Below, piece after piece: positions 6,587-13,629 of a stretch of 14,765 nt of DNA. The notes beneath the pieces are model-generated. The model did no database searches and was not told where the DNA came from. It saw only the letters and a list, made by a program, of their open reading frames with translations. The stretch spans positions 1 to 14,765 of the forward strand of contig WQUE01000083.1 of NCBI GenBank assembly GCA_009785885.1, written 5' to 3'. The position numbers and the translations under genes are program-made. How positions within the stretch are numbered: position 1 is the stretch's first letter; each line of letters starts with the position of its first letter. The stretch comes from Actinomycetes bacterium. GTDB taxonomy: Bacteria > Actinomycetota > Actinomycetes > Propionibacteriales > Propionibacteriaceae.

Positions 6587-7879
6587 TCACCGCGGCGACA
6601 CCGGACGGCCCGCGGCTTCGCGTAGCGCCCCGAGGGGCGTGGCGGCCCAGCCGGGGCGGTTCCGGGTCTCGTAGCCGAACTCGTAGACGGCCTTGTCGAT
6701 TTCGTACGCCTGGAGCAGTCCCGGCATGGACACCGCTCCCGTACCGAGGTAACCCCCAAGGAAGCCGGCCCGGGCGGCCGCGAGCCAGGCGCGCGCTTCC
6801 GGGCCGTCGGGGTCCGGGTGCGTGTGCCGCACGTAGTCGAGCGACCGAAGCAGGCCGGCGACATCCCGCCAGGGGCTGTCGGGGACGCGGCGCTCGTCGG
6901 GGGTCTTCAGCGGCTCCCCCTCGAAGTCGATCACGACCCAGCCGCGCGCCCCCAGGAGCGCCTGGCCGAGGTGGAAGTCGCCGTGGACGCGTTGCAGCGG
7001 CATGTCGCCGGGCGGGGCGACAAGACGCGCCAGCAGCCCGTCCTGCAGATCGGCCAGGGCCGGCGTCTCCCGCGCGGCCTGGCGGACGCGCTCACGGACG
7101 GCCCCGACCAGCTCGGCCGCCGGGGCGGTCCGTGCCCCATAGAGCTCCCGGAGCTGGTGGTGCAGACGCGCAAGCGTCGCACCGAGGGCGCGCATCGGCT
7201 CTTCCAGCGGTTCACCGGCCGCCAGCGCGGCGACGGCGAACTCGTAGCCGTCCCGGGCGTCGGGCACCAGTTCGCAGAAGAAGCCGAGGTCCCGGGTGCC
7301 GTCGGGTGTGGACCACCGTCCGATGAGATCGGGGGTGATCGGACCGGCGGCGTCGGCCGGGTCCACGTGGCGGGCCAGATCGGCCAGCACGCCGACCTCC
7401 AGACTCGGGCCGTCGGTGAGGCGGCGGTAGATCTTCAGCAGCATCGAGGCGCCCAACCGGACGCTCGTGTGCGATTGTTCGCCGCTCAGCACACTCGCGG
7501 GTGCGTCGGCAGGCGGTGGCGCGCCGTACCACGTGATGCCGGGAACACCTGGTCGTGCGATCGCCTCCACGAACACCCGCATCGCCACGCCCGAGCGCGG
7601 GGCGTCGACGACGTCCCATTCGTCGGACCCGTCGAGGGTGGCCCGTCCGATCACCGCCCCAGGCTCGGCCGTCCCCGGCGGGGCGTAGCCGACGAGCAGG
7701 TGGTACGTCTGGGTCACTCCCCCGAGGTCGACGACGGCGAGCTCGGACCGGATGCGCATGGCCGGCGTCCCGCCGTACCACGGCAACGGATGGAGCTCCA
7801 GGCCGCGCCACGGCAGTCCCTTGCCCTGGAACCACCGGGCCTGGGGCAGGACGGCGGCCCAGAGGCTTTCGCGGCGCAT
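6587..7879 (-). CDS. mak: Maltokinase (maltose 1-phosphate-forming), GlgE pathway
   Basis: Maltokinase transfers phosphate from ATP to maltose to give maltose 1-phosphate, the donor used by GlgE to build alpha-1,4-glucan. The 430-residue protein starts with the family's N-terminal cap motif (QARWFQGKG, residues 13-21), then a cap domain, and from about residue 130 an aminoglycoside-phosphotransferase-like kinase fold. Kinase motifs are clear: HTSVRLGASMLLKIYRR (lysine of the nucleotide site), VHGDFHLGQ with catalytic Asp301, and VVIDFEGEP with metal-binding Asp318. It is slightly shorter than typical (about 450). The ATG at 7879 follows GGGTGGAG very closely. It is usually linked to treS or glgE; here it stands alone, divergent from a sugar ABC importer with which it shares a 223-bp upstream region, and its 3' end faces parC 46 bp away. 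A related glucosamine-kinase function cannot be fully excluded. Confidence 0.88.
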   Translation of the reverse strand: MRRESLWAAVLPQARWFQGKGLPWRGLELHPLPWYGGTPAMRIRSELAVVDLGGVTQTYHLLVGYAPPGTAEPGAVIGRATLDGSDEWDVVDAPRSGVAMRVFVEAIARPGVPGITWYGAPPPADAPASVLSGEQSHTSVRLGASMLLKIYRRLTDGPSLEVGVLADLARHVDPADAAGPITPDLIGRWSTPDGTRDLGFFCELVPDARDGYEFAVAALAAGEPLEEPMRALGATLARLHHQLRELYGARTAPAAELVGAVRERVRQAARETPALADLQDGLLARLVAPPGDMPLQRVHGDFHLGQALLGARGWVVIDFEGEPLKTPDERRVPDSPWRDVAGLLRSLDYVRHTHPDPDGPEARAWLAAARAGFLGGYLGTGAVSMPGLLQAYEIDKAVYEFGYETRNRPGWAATPLGALREAAGRPVSPR

Positions 7880-7979
7880 GGCTCCACCCTACTGTCTGCG
7901 CGGGTAGCAGGGCGTCCGGTCCGCGGAAGGCTCATTCCGTCAGGGCGGATAACGGTTTCATCACAATGGACCGCCCACG

Positions 7980-8007
7980 TGGAACAATGGTCTTCACATT
8001 CGATAAA
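7980..8007 (+). promoter_or_regulatory. Weak candidate promoter of the sugar ABC operon
   Basis: TGGAAC (7980-7985) and GATAAA (8002-8007) are 16 nt apart, matching the consensus at about 3 and 4 of 6 positions. A start near 8014 would place the double palindrome at 8018-8041 just downstream of it, a position where a bound repressor blocks initiation or early elongation. Another -10-like hexamer, CACAAT (7962-7967), has no good -35. The placement is a guess guided by the operator. Confidence 0.28.
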
Positions 8008-8017
8008 GTGGGGAATC

Positions 8018-8041
8018 GGGAACGTTCCCGGGAACGTTCCC
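8018..8041. promoter_or_regulatory. Double 12-bp palindromic operator, LacI-family type
   Basis: GGGAACGTTCCC occurs twice with no gap (8018-8029 and 8030-8041), each copy a perfect palindrome with a central CG. This form (AACGTT core with flanking inverted GGG/CCC) is typical of operators of LacI/GalR-family sugar repressors in actinobacteria. It lies 61 bp upstream of the binding-protein start and 139 bp upstream of the maltokinase start, so it could control both. No LacI-family gene is in the window. What is seen is the exact repeat; the repressor class is inferred. Confidence 0.75.
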
Positions 8042-8102
8042 GGCTCGTGGCTGGTCGGCAAGGGACACCAGGCGAGGAACGCATGTCAAGGAGGACGAAT
8101 AC

Positions 8103-9506
8103 ATGAACACAGTAGGACGACGCGTCGGCCTCGCGCTCGCCGCCGCACTCATGCTGAGCGGGCTCGCGGCCTGCTCCAACACGGGCGGCGGGACGACCTC
8201 GACCAGCACGTCAGCGGGGGGTGCGAGCTCGACAGCCTCCGGCGGCGGCTATGTCTACTTCCTGAACTTCAAGCCTGAGGTCGCGGACAAGTACGCCGCG
8301 ATCGTCAAGGAGTACAAGGCGGAGAAGGGCGTCGATGTCAAGGTCGTCACCGCGGCGTCCGGCACCTATCAGCAGCAGCTGACGTCCGAGATGGCCAAGT
8401 CGCAGCCGCCGACGATCTTCCAGATCAACGGCCCGGTCGGCTACGCCACATGGAAGGACTACTGCGCCGATCTCACGAACTCCGACCTCTACAAACACCT
8501 GTCCGACCAGTCGCTGGCCGTGTCGACGAGCAGCGGCGTGTGGGGCGTGCCGTACGTCGTCGAGGGCTACGGCATCATCTACAACGACGCGATCATGAAG
8601 AAGTACTTCGCCCTGCCGAACAAGAAGGTGTCGATCACCTCGGCGGCGCAGATCACCAGTTGGGATCTGCTGCAGCAGGTCGTTACCGACATGACGGCGA
8701 ACAAGGACGCGCTCGGGATCACAGGCGTGTTCTCCAACACGTCGCTGAAACCGGGCGAGGATTGGCGCTGGCAGACGCACCTGACCGACGTGCCGCTGTT
8801 CTACGAGTTCAGCGCCGACAAGGTCGACCTGACGAAGGGCACGCCGGCGTCGATCAAGTTCACGTACGCCGACAACTACAAGAACCTGTTCGATCTGTAC
8901 CTGAACAACTCCACGACCGCCAAGACGCTGCTCGGGTCCAAGACCGTCGACGACTCGATGGCGGAGTTCGCGCTCGGCCAGTCGGCGATGATCCAGAACG
9001 GCAACTGGGCCTGGAACTCGGTCAAGGATGTGCAGGGGAATACCGTGCAGCCGGGTGACGTCCACATGCTGCCGCTGTACATGGGCATCCCGGGCGAGGA
9101 GGGCTACGGCATCCCGATCGGCACCGAGAACTACTTCTCGATCAACGCGAAGGCCGATGCCGCCTCGCAGAAGGCGTCCTTGGACTTCCTGACGTGGCTG
9201 TTCTCCTCGGATTACGGCAAGAAGGCCGTCGCGAACGATCTCGGCTTTATCGCACCGTTCGACTGGTTCACCGGCGCCGGCCCGGCCGACCCGCTCGCCC
9301 AAGAGGTCATGGCCTGGATGAGCAAGCCGAACATCAAGTCCGTGTCGTGGTCCGCCTTCCAGGTGATGCCGAACCAGGACTGGAAGAACAACCTCGGCGC
9401 CGACCTGCTGTCGTACGCGCAGGGGCAGATGGATTGGCCGAAGGTCGTGTCGACCGCGGTGAGCGACTGGAGCAAGCAGGCCTCGGCTCCGGCGTCCACC
9501 AAGTAG
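8103..9506 (+). CDS. Sugar ABC transporter substrate-binding lipoprotein (family 1)
   Basis: Captures a sugar outside the membrane and hands it to the permeases. The 467-residue protein begins with a lipoprotein signal peptide: RR at 6-7, hydrophobic core, lipobox LAAC with Cys24 as the lipidated residue, followed by a Ser/Thr/Gly-rich tether to about residue 45. The mature part resembles family 1 (MalE-type) binding proteins: GGYVYFLNFKPEVADKYAAI at the first lobe, SQPPTIFQINGP, GVWGVPYVVEGYGIIYNDAI, ALGQSAMIQNGNWAWNSV and GTENYFSINAKA. Length is a little above the usual 410-440. AAGGAGG (8088-8094) sits 8 nt before the ATG, an ideal ribosome site. It is the first gene of a three-gene importer operon. 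The neighbouring maltokinase suggests maltose or another alpha-glucoside; the exact sugar is not readable from sequence. Confidence 0.92.
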   Translation: MNTVGRRVGLALAAALMLSGLAACSNTGGGTTSTSTSAGGASSTASGGGYVYFLNFKPEVADKYAAIVKEYKAEKGVDVKVVTAASGTYQQQLTSEMAKSQPPTIFQINGPVGYATWKDYCADLTNSDLYKHLSDQSLAVSTSSGVWGVPYVVEGYGIIYNDAIMKKYFALPNKKVSITSAAQITSWDLLQQVVTDMTANKDALGITGVFSNTSLKPGEDWRWQTHLTDVPLFYEFSADKVDLTKGTPASIKFTYADNYKNLFDLYLNNSTTAKTLLGSKTVDDSMAEFALGQSAMIQNGNWAWNSVKDVQGNTVQPGDVHMLPLYMGIPGEEGYGIPIGTENYFSINAKADAASQKASLDFLTWLFSSDYGKKAVANDLGFIAPFDWFTGAGPADPLAQEVMAWMSKPNIKSVSWSAFQVMPNQDWKNNLGADLLSYAQGQMDWPKVVSTAVSDWSKQASAPASTK

Positions 9507-9517
9507 GCCTCATCGCT

Positions 9518-9565
9518 GCGTGGCGGGGGCGGGCACAGGGTTTGTCCTGGTCCGCCCCCGCACGC
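9518..9565 (+). promoter_or_regulatory. Intercistronic stem-loop between binding protein and permease genes
   Basis: GCGTG-(G)-CGGGGGCGG (9518-9532) pairs with CCGCCCCCGCACGC (9552-9565), a 14-bp GC-rich stem with one bulged G; inside the loop CAGG (9536-9539) can pair with CCTG (9546-9549). It starts 12 nt after the binding-protein stop and ends 18 nt before the permease start. No U-tract follows, so it is more likely a 3'-end stabiliser or partial terminator that leaves more binding-protein mRNA than permease mRNA, as in other sugar ABC operons. Confidence 0.65.
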
Positions 9566-9583
9566 TTCGTCCAAGGGAGCATG

Positions 9584-10435
9584 ATGCGCGTCTCGACCTA
9601 TATCAAGAAGTGGTTCCCCCTGTTCGCGCTGCCGACGACCCTGGCGTTCGTCTTGGCGTTCGTCGTGCCGTTCGGCCTGGGCTTGTATCTGTCGTTCACC
9701 AAGTTCCAGACGGTCAACGACGCGACGTGGGTCGGTCTGCGGAACTACACCAACGCCTTCACGCGTGACACGGACTTCGTCCGGGCCTTGTGGTTCACCG
9801 TCCGGTTCGCCGTCGTGTCGGTGATCACCGTCAACGTCATCGCCTTCGCCCTCGCGAGCCTGCTCACGCGGGCGATCAAGGGGACGAACATCTTCCGCGC
9901 GGTGTTCTTCCTGCCGAACCTCATCGGCGGCATCGTCTTGGGCTACGTGTGGTTGAACATCATCAACGGCCTGCTCATCAGGTTCTTCCAGAAGGACATC
10001 ACGTTCTCCTCGGCCTACGGCTTCTGGGGGCTCGTGATCGTCGTGAACTGGCAGATGATCGGCTACATGATGATCATCTACATCGCGGGCATCCAGAACA
10101 TCCCGGGCGACGTGCTGGAGGCCGCCGACATCGACGGCGCCAGCCCGTGGAACAAGCTGTTCAATGTCACCATTCCGATGGTCGCCGGGTCCATCACCAT
10201 CTGCGTGTTCCTGACGATGGCGAACTGCCTCAAGCTGTTCGACCAGAACCTGGCGCTGACCAACGGCGCCCCGAAGAACACAACCGAGGGAATGGCGCTG
10301 AACATCTTCCGCACCTTCTACAACCAGCAGGAGCAGGGCATCGGCCAGGCCAAGGCCGTGGTGTTCTTCGTGTTCGTCGCGGCGATCGCCTTCATCCAGC
10401 TGCGCGCTACCCGCAGCCGGGAGGTGGAGGGTTGA
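9584..10435 (+). CDS. Sugar ABC transporter permease, MalF-type
   Basis: One of two membrane subunits forming the sugar channel. The 283-residue protein shows about six membrane helices (first at about 9-35, FPLFALPTTLAFVLAFVVPFGLGLYL) and the EAA coupling loop that contacts the ATPase (E179-A-A-D-I-D-G185). Family-typical segments include RAVFFLPNLIGGIVLGYVW and NIPGDVLEAADIDGASPWNK. AAGGGAG (9573-9579) precedes an ATG ATG pair; 9584 gives better spacing than 9581. It follows the binding-protein gene by 77 bp holding a strong hairpin, and its stop overlaps the next permease start (TGATG), so the two permeases are probably translationally coupled. Confidence 0.93.
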   Translation: MRVSTYIKKWFPLFALPTTLAFVLAFVVPFGLGLYLSFTKFQTVNDATWVGLRNYTNAFTRDTDFVRALWFTVRFAVVSVITVNVIAFALASLLTRAIKGTNIFRAVFFLPNLIGGIVLGYVWLNIINGLLIRFFQKDITFSSAYGFWGLVIVVNWQMIGYMMIIYIAGIQNIPGDVLEAADIDGASPWNKLFNVTIPMVAGSITICVFLTMANCLKLFDQNLALTNGAPKNTTEGMALNIFRTFYNQQEQGIGQAKAVVFFVFVAAIAFIQLRATRSREVEG

Positions 10436-11271
10436 TGAAACGGGAAGTCGTGTTCAAGACCATTGGTTTCATCGGTCTGTTCGTCCTGGCGCTCCTCTGG
10501 CTCGTGCCCTTCGTGCTCATCCTGGTGAACTCGTTCAAGGGAAACCTGTTCATTTCGCAGAACTTCTTCGCGTTCCCGACGTCCAAATCGTTCATGGGCG
10601 GCGCCAACTACACGACGGGCCTGGGGAAGACCGGGTTCGTCTCCGCCCTGCGGCTGTCGTTGTTCATCACCGTGGTGTCGACACTCGTCATCGTGCTGGT
10701 CACCTCGATGACCGCCTGGTACATCGCCCGCGTCAAGGCGTGGTACACCTCGGCGCTGTACTACCTGTTCGTGTTCTCGATGATCGTGCCGTTCCAGATG
10801 GTGATGTTCACGATGTCCAAGGTGGCCAACATGACCCACCTCGACAATCGGCTGGGCATGATCGTGCTCTACACCGGCTTCGGCGCCGGCTTGAGTGTGT
10901 TCATCTTCGTCGGGTTCATCCGTTCGATCCCGATCGAGATCGAGGAGGCGGCGATGATCGACGGCGCGGCCACCTGGCGGGTGTTCTTCTTTGTGATCTT
11001 CCCGATCCTGCGCCCGACGGCGGTGACGATCGCGATCCTGAATGCCATGTGGATCTGGAACGACTTCCTGCTGCCCTACCTGGTGATCGGCTCCCAGTGG
11101 AAGACGATCCCCGTGGCCGTGCAGTCGTACATGGTCGGCGCCTACGGGCAGAAGGACATGGGCGGCTTCATGGCGATGCTCGTGCTGGCCATCGTGCCGA
11201 TCGTGATCTTCTTCCTGGTTGGTCAGAAGTCGATCATCAAGGGAGTCACCGCCGGCGCAGTCAAGGGCTGA
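10435..11271 (+). CDS. Sugar ABC transporter permease, MalG-type
   Basis: Second membrane subunit of the importer, 278 residues with about six helices (first at about 7-32). The EAA loop is clear: EIEEAAMIDGAATWRVFFFV, with the key glutamate at 171 and glycycl residue at 177; the MalG-like features NSFKGNLF near the N-terminus and WIWNDFLLPYLVI near the C-terminus are present. The ATG shares its A with the preceding TGA, and GGAGGTGGAGG (10420-10430) serves as ribosome site. No ATP-binding subunit gene follows: the operon ends here, so the importer probably uses a shared MsmK/MalK-type ATPase encoded elsewhere, as is common in actinobacteria. Confidence 0.93.
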   Translation: MKREVVFKTIGFIGLFVLALLWLVPFVLILVNSFKGNLFISQNFFAFPTSKSFMGGANYTTGLGKTGFVSALRLSLFITVVSTLVIVLVTSMTAWYIARVKAWYTSALYYLFVFSMIVPFQMVMFTMSKVANMTHLDNRLGMIVLYTGFGAGLSVFIFVGFIRSIPIEIEEAAMIDGAATWRVFFFVIFPILRPTAVTIAILNAMWIWNDFLLPYLVIGSQWKTIPVAVQSYMVGAYGQKDMGGFMAMLVLAIVPIVIFFLVGQKSIIKGVTAGAVKG

Positions 11272-11288
11272 GCGTCACGGCGACGATC

Positions 11289-11309
11289 CGGCGCCTCGCG
11301 GTGAGGCCG
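11289..11309 (+). terminator. Possible terminator hairpin after the ABC operon
   Basis: CGG-(CG)-CCTC (11289-11297) can pair with GAGG-CCG (11303-11309) over a 5-nt loop, starting 17 nt after the last permease stop. There is no U-tract. A second imperfect hairpin (GCCC-TCGA against TCGA-GGGC, about 11376-11397) lies nearer the convergent parE end and could serve that gene. The 167-bp gap 11272-11438 otherwise holds nothing recognisable. Confidence 0.35.
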
Positions 11310-11438
11310 AGCCGAGCGCCTCGCCCCGAGTTCACGCCACACGGGGTGGTGTTCCTCGGTGGCGTCCCTTACCCTGCCCGTCGACCTGGTCGAGGGCGAG
11401 TCGGTGCGCCCGCCCGGCTGATTCCTGGCCCAGGCGTC

Positions 11439-13526
11439 TCAGATGTCCAGACGGTTCTCGTCCAGGGCGTAGGCGCCCTCGACGATGAACTCCCGGCGGG
11501 GGCCGACATCACTGCCCATGAGCATGTCGACGGTGCACTCGGCGGCCTTCGCATCGTCGACCGTGATGCGGCGGAGTTGCCGATGCTTCGGGTTCATGGT
11601 CGTGTCGGCGAGCTGGTCGGCGTCCATCTCCCCCAAGCCCTTGTAGCGCTGCGGTTCCTTGAACGAGACGCCCTTCTTCGTCAGTTCGGCCATCTTCCGC
11701 TGGTACTCGGGGTCGGAGTAGGTGTAGATGTACTTCGGCTCGCCCCGCTTCGGCGACGTCAGCTCGAACCGGTGCAGCGGCGGCACGGCAGCGTAAACCC
11801 GTCCGGCCTCGATCATCGGTCGCAGGTACTTGAAGAACAGCGTGGTCAGCAGGCAGCGGATGTGCGCGCCGTCCGAGTCGGCGTCGGCCATGAAGATGAC
11901 CTTGCCGTAGCGGATGTTGTCCAGCTCGAACGTCCGCCCCGACCCGGCGCCGATTACCTGGATGATCGCTCCGCACTCGGCGTTCTTCAGCATGTCGCCG
12001 ACGGAGGCCTTCTGCACGTTCAGGATCTTGCCCCGGATCGGCAGCAGCGCCTGGAACTCGGAGTTGCGCGCCAGGTTCGCCGTGCCGAGGGCCGAGTCGC
12101 CCTCGACGATGAACAGTTCGGTGCGGTCGATGTCCGAAGACCGGCAGTCCTTCAGCTTCGGCGGCAGCGTTGACGACTCCAGGGCGTTCTTGCGCCGGAC
12201 ATTCTCGCGGTGCGCCCGGGCGGCGACGCGCGTGCGCGAGGCCGCGACGGCCTTCTCCAGCAGCGCGCGGGCCTTGGGCCGCTCGGCGGCCTTCGTGCTC
12301 GTCAGGAACCGCGTCAGCTGCTCGTCCACCACCTTGGCGACGAGTCGGGTCGCGGCGGGCGTACCGAGGACCTCCTTCGTCTGGCCCTCGAACTGCGGCT
12401 CCGGCAGGCGCACCGTGACGACCGCCGTCAGGCCCTCCAGGATGTCGTCCTTGATGACCTCCTCCCCCGCCTTCAGCAGCCGCGTGCCCTCCAGCGAGCG
12501 GCCGAAGGCCCGCACGAGCCCCCGCTCGAAGCCCTGGAGGTGCGTACCGCCCTTCGGGGTGGCCACGATGTTGACGAAGCTCTTCTCGACCGTGTCGTAC
12601 CCCGTGCCCCAGCGCAGCGCGATGTCGATGTCGAGCGTGCGCTCGACGTCCGTCGGCGTCATCGCGCCGTCGTCGTCGAGCATCGGGACGGTCTCGGTGA
12701 ACGTCTCCTCGCCCACCAGACGGAGCACATCGGTGAGCGGCTCGTCCGGCGCGAGGAAGTCCGCGAACTCGGCGATCCCCTCGCGATGGCAGAACGTCTC
12801 GCGGGCCTCCGCCACCCCGCCGACGCGACGGTCCGTGACGGCAAGTTCCAGGCCGGGCACCAGGAAGCTCGTCTGGCGGGCCCGCTCGACGAGTTGCTCG
12901 AAGGACAGCTGCGCATCGGCCAGGAAGATCTGCCGGTCGGGCCAGTAGCGGACGCGGGTCCCCGTGACGCCCTTCCCGGCCCGGCCCGTCTTGCGCAGGC
13001 CGCTGCCCGGGGTGAACGGTGCGGCGGGGCCCTCCCCCGCAAACACCCCCGGCTTGCCGCGCTGGAAGCTGATCGCCCAGGTGGCACCGTTCCGGTCCAC
13101 CTCGACGTCCAGCCGCGAACTGAGCGCGTTCACGACGCTGGCGCCGACGCCGTGCAGGCCCCCGGCCGCGTTGTACGAGCCGCCGCCGAACTTCCCGCCG
13201 GCGTGCAGCTTCGTGAACACGACCTCAACGCCGGCCAGGCCGGTACGCGGCTCGGTGTCGACGGGGATACCCCGGCCCACGTCGTGCACCTCCACGGAGC
13301 CGTCGCCGTTCAGCCACACGTCGATGCGCGCCCCAAAACCGGCCAGGGCCTCGTCGACGGAGTTGTCGATGATCTCCCACAGGCAGTGCATGAGCCCGCG
13401 CGTATCGGTCGAACCGATGTACATGGCGGGCCGCTTACGGACGGCCTCCAGGCCCTCCAGGACGAGCAGGTTCTTGGCCTCGTAGTCGCGGGAGGCGGCA
13501 GCGGTCAACGTCGTGGGTTTCGGCAC
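11439..13526 (-). CDS. parE: DNA topoisomerase IV subunit B (ParE)
   Basis: ATPase subunit of topoisomerase IV, 695 residues, acting with ParC to decatenate chromosomes. The GHKL ATPase domain is clear: RKRPAMYIG (31-38), EIIDNSVDEAL with catalytic Glu51 and Mg-binding Asn55, DVGRGIPVD, and GGLHGVGASVVNALS. A transducer domain follows. The TOPRIM domain has VEGDSALGTA (Glu475) and FMADADSDGAHIR (Asp548, Asp550, Asp552). EGDSALG rather than EGDSAGG of GyrB, together with the LLPIRGKILNVQKAS segment, supports ParE. The C-terminal PQRYKGLGEMDADQL is the family's usual signature. The start is GTG at 13526 with no Shine-Dalgarno; a -10-like TAAACT lies 8 nt upstream, suggesting a leaderless mRNA. 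It converges on the sugar operon and follows the sortase-like gene after a 103-bp gap. Confidence 0.93.
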   Translation of the reverse strand: MPKPTTLTAAASRDYEAKNLLVLEGLEAVRKRPAMYIGSTDTRGLMHCLWEIIDNSVDEALAGFGARIDVWLNGDGSVEVHDVGRGIPVDTEPRTGLAGVEVVFTKLHAGGKFGGGSYNAAGGLHGVGASVVNALSSRLDVEVDRNGATWAISFQRGKPGVFAGEGPAAPFTPGSGLRKTGRAGKGVTGTRVRYWPDRQIFLADAQLSFEQLVERARQTSFLVPGLELAVTDRRVGGVAEARETFCHREGIAEFADFLAPDEPLTDVLRLVGEETFTETVPMLDDDGAMTPTDVERTLDIDIALRWGTGYDTVEKSFVNIVATPKGGTHLQGFERGLVRAFGRSLEGTRLLKAGEEVIKDDILEGLTAVVTVRLPEPQFEGQTKEVLGTPAATRLVAKVVDEQLTRFLTSTKAAERPKARALLEKAVAASRTRVAARAHRENVRRKNALESSTLPPKLKDCRSSDIDRTELFIVEGDSALGTANLARNSEFQALLPIRGKILNVQKASVGDMLKNAECGAIIQVIGAGSGRTFELDNIRYGKVIFMADADSDGAHIRCLLTTLFFKYLRPMIEAGRVYAAVPPLHRFELTSPKRGEPKYIYTYSDPEYQRKMAELTKKGVSFKEPQRYKGLGEMDADQLADTTMNPKHRQLRRITVDDAKAAECTVDMLMGSDVGPRREFIVEGAYALDENRLDI

Positions 13527-13534
13527 GCCAGGTG

Positions 13535-13540
13535 AGTTTA
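13535..13540 (-). promoter_or_regulatory. Possible -10 element of parE (leaderless)
   Basis: On the minus strand GGC TAAACT is followed by 8 nt and then the GTG start of parE. TAAACT matches the -10 consensus at 4 of 6 positions. With no ribosome site between it and the GTG, transcription would begin at or within a base or two of the start codon. The same GGCTA pattern lies before dut. No clear -35 is seen. Confidence 0.42.
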
Positions 13541-13588
13541 GCCGCCCGCCACGACCACGCGGGCCAGCGGCGCGCCGGGCATGACGAA

Positions 13589-13612
13589 GCGGGCGAGGTC
13601 TCCCCCGCCCGC
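13589..13612 (-). terminator. Hairpin terminator after the sortase-like gene
   Basis: GCGGGCG (13589-13595) and CGCCCGC (13606-13612) form a perfect 7-bp stem with a 10-nt loop, beginning 17 nt past the sortase-like stop on the minus strand. It has no U-tract, which is usual for high-GC actinobacteria. It lies between that gene and the parE promoter candidate, so parE is probably transcribed on its own. Confidence 0.5.
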
Positions 13613-13629
13613 CTCATCACGTGGATCTC

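Noticed and set aside
6818..8278. Open frame of 486 codons opposite maltokinase and running into the importer promoter
   Set aside because: It crosses the whole divergent regulatory region including the palindromes, overlaps the real binding-protein start, and its sequence is antisense-like.
11272..11438. Possible small gene or remnant between the last permease and parE
   Set aside because: No open frame with a ribosome site or recognisable sequence is seen; only weak hairpins are found.
12210..13535. Long open frame opposite parE (441 codons)
   Set aside because: Shadow of the parE frame with no recognisable domain, and no ribosome site at its start.
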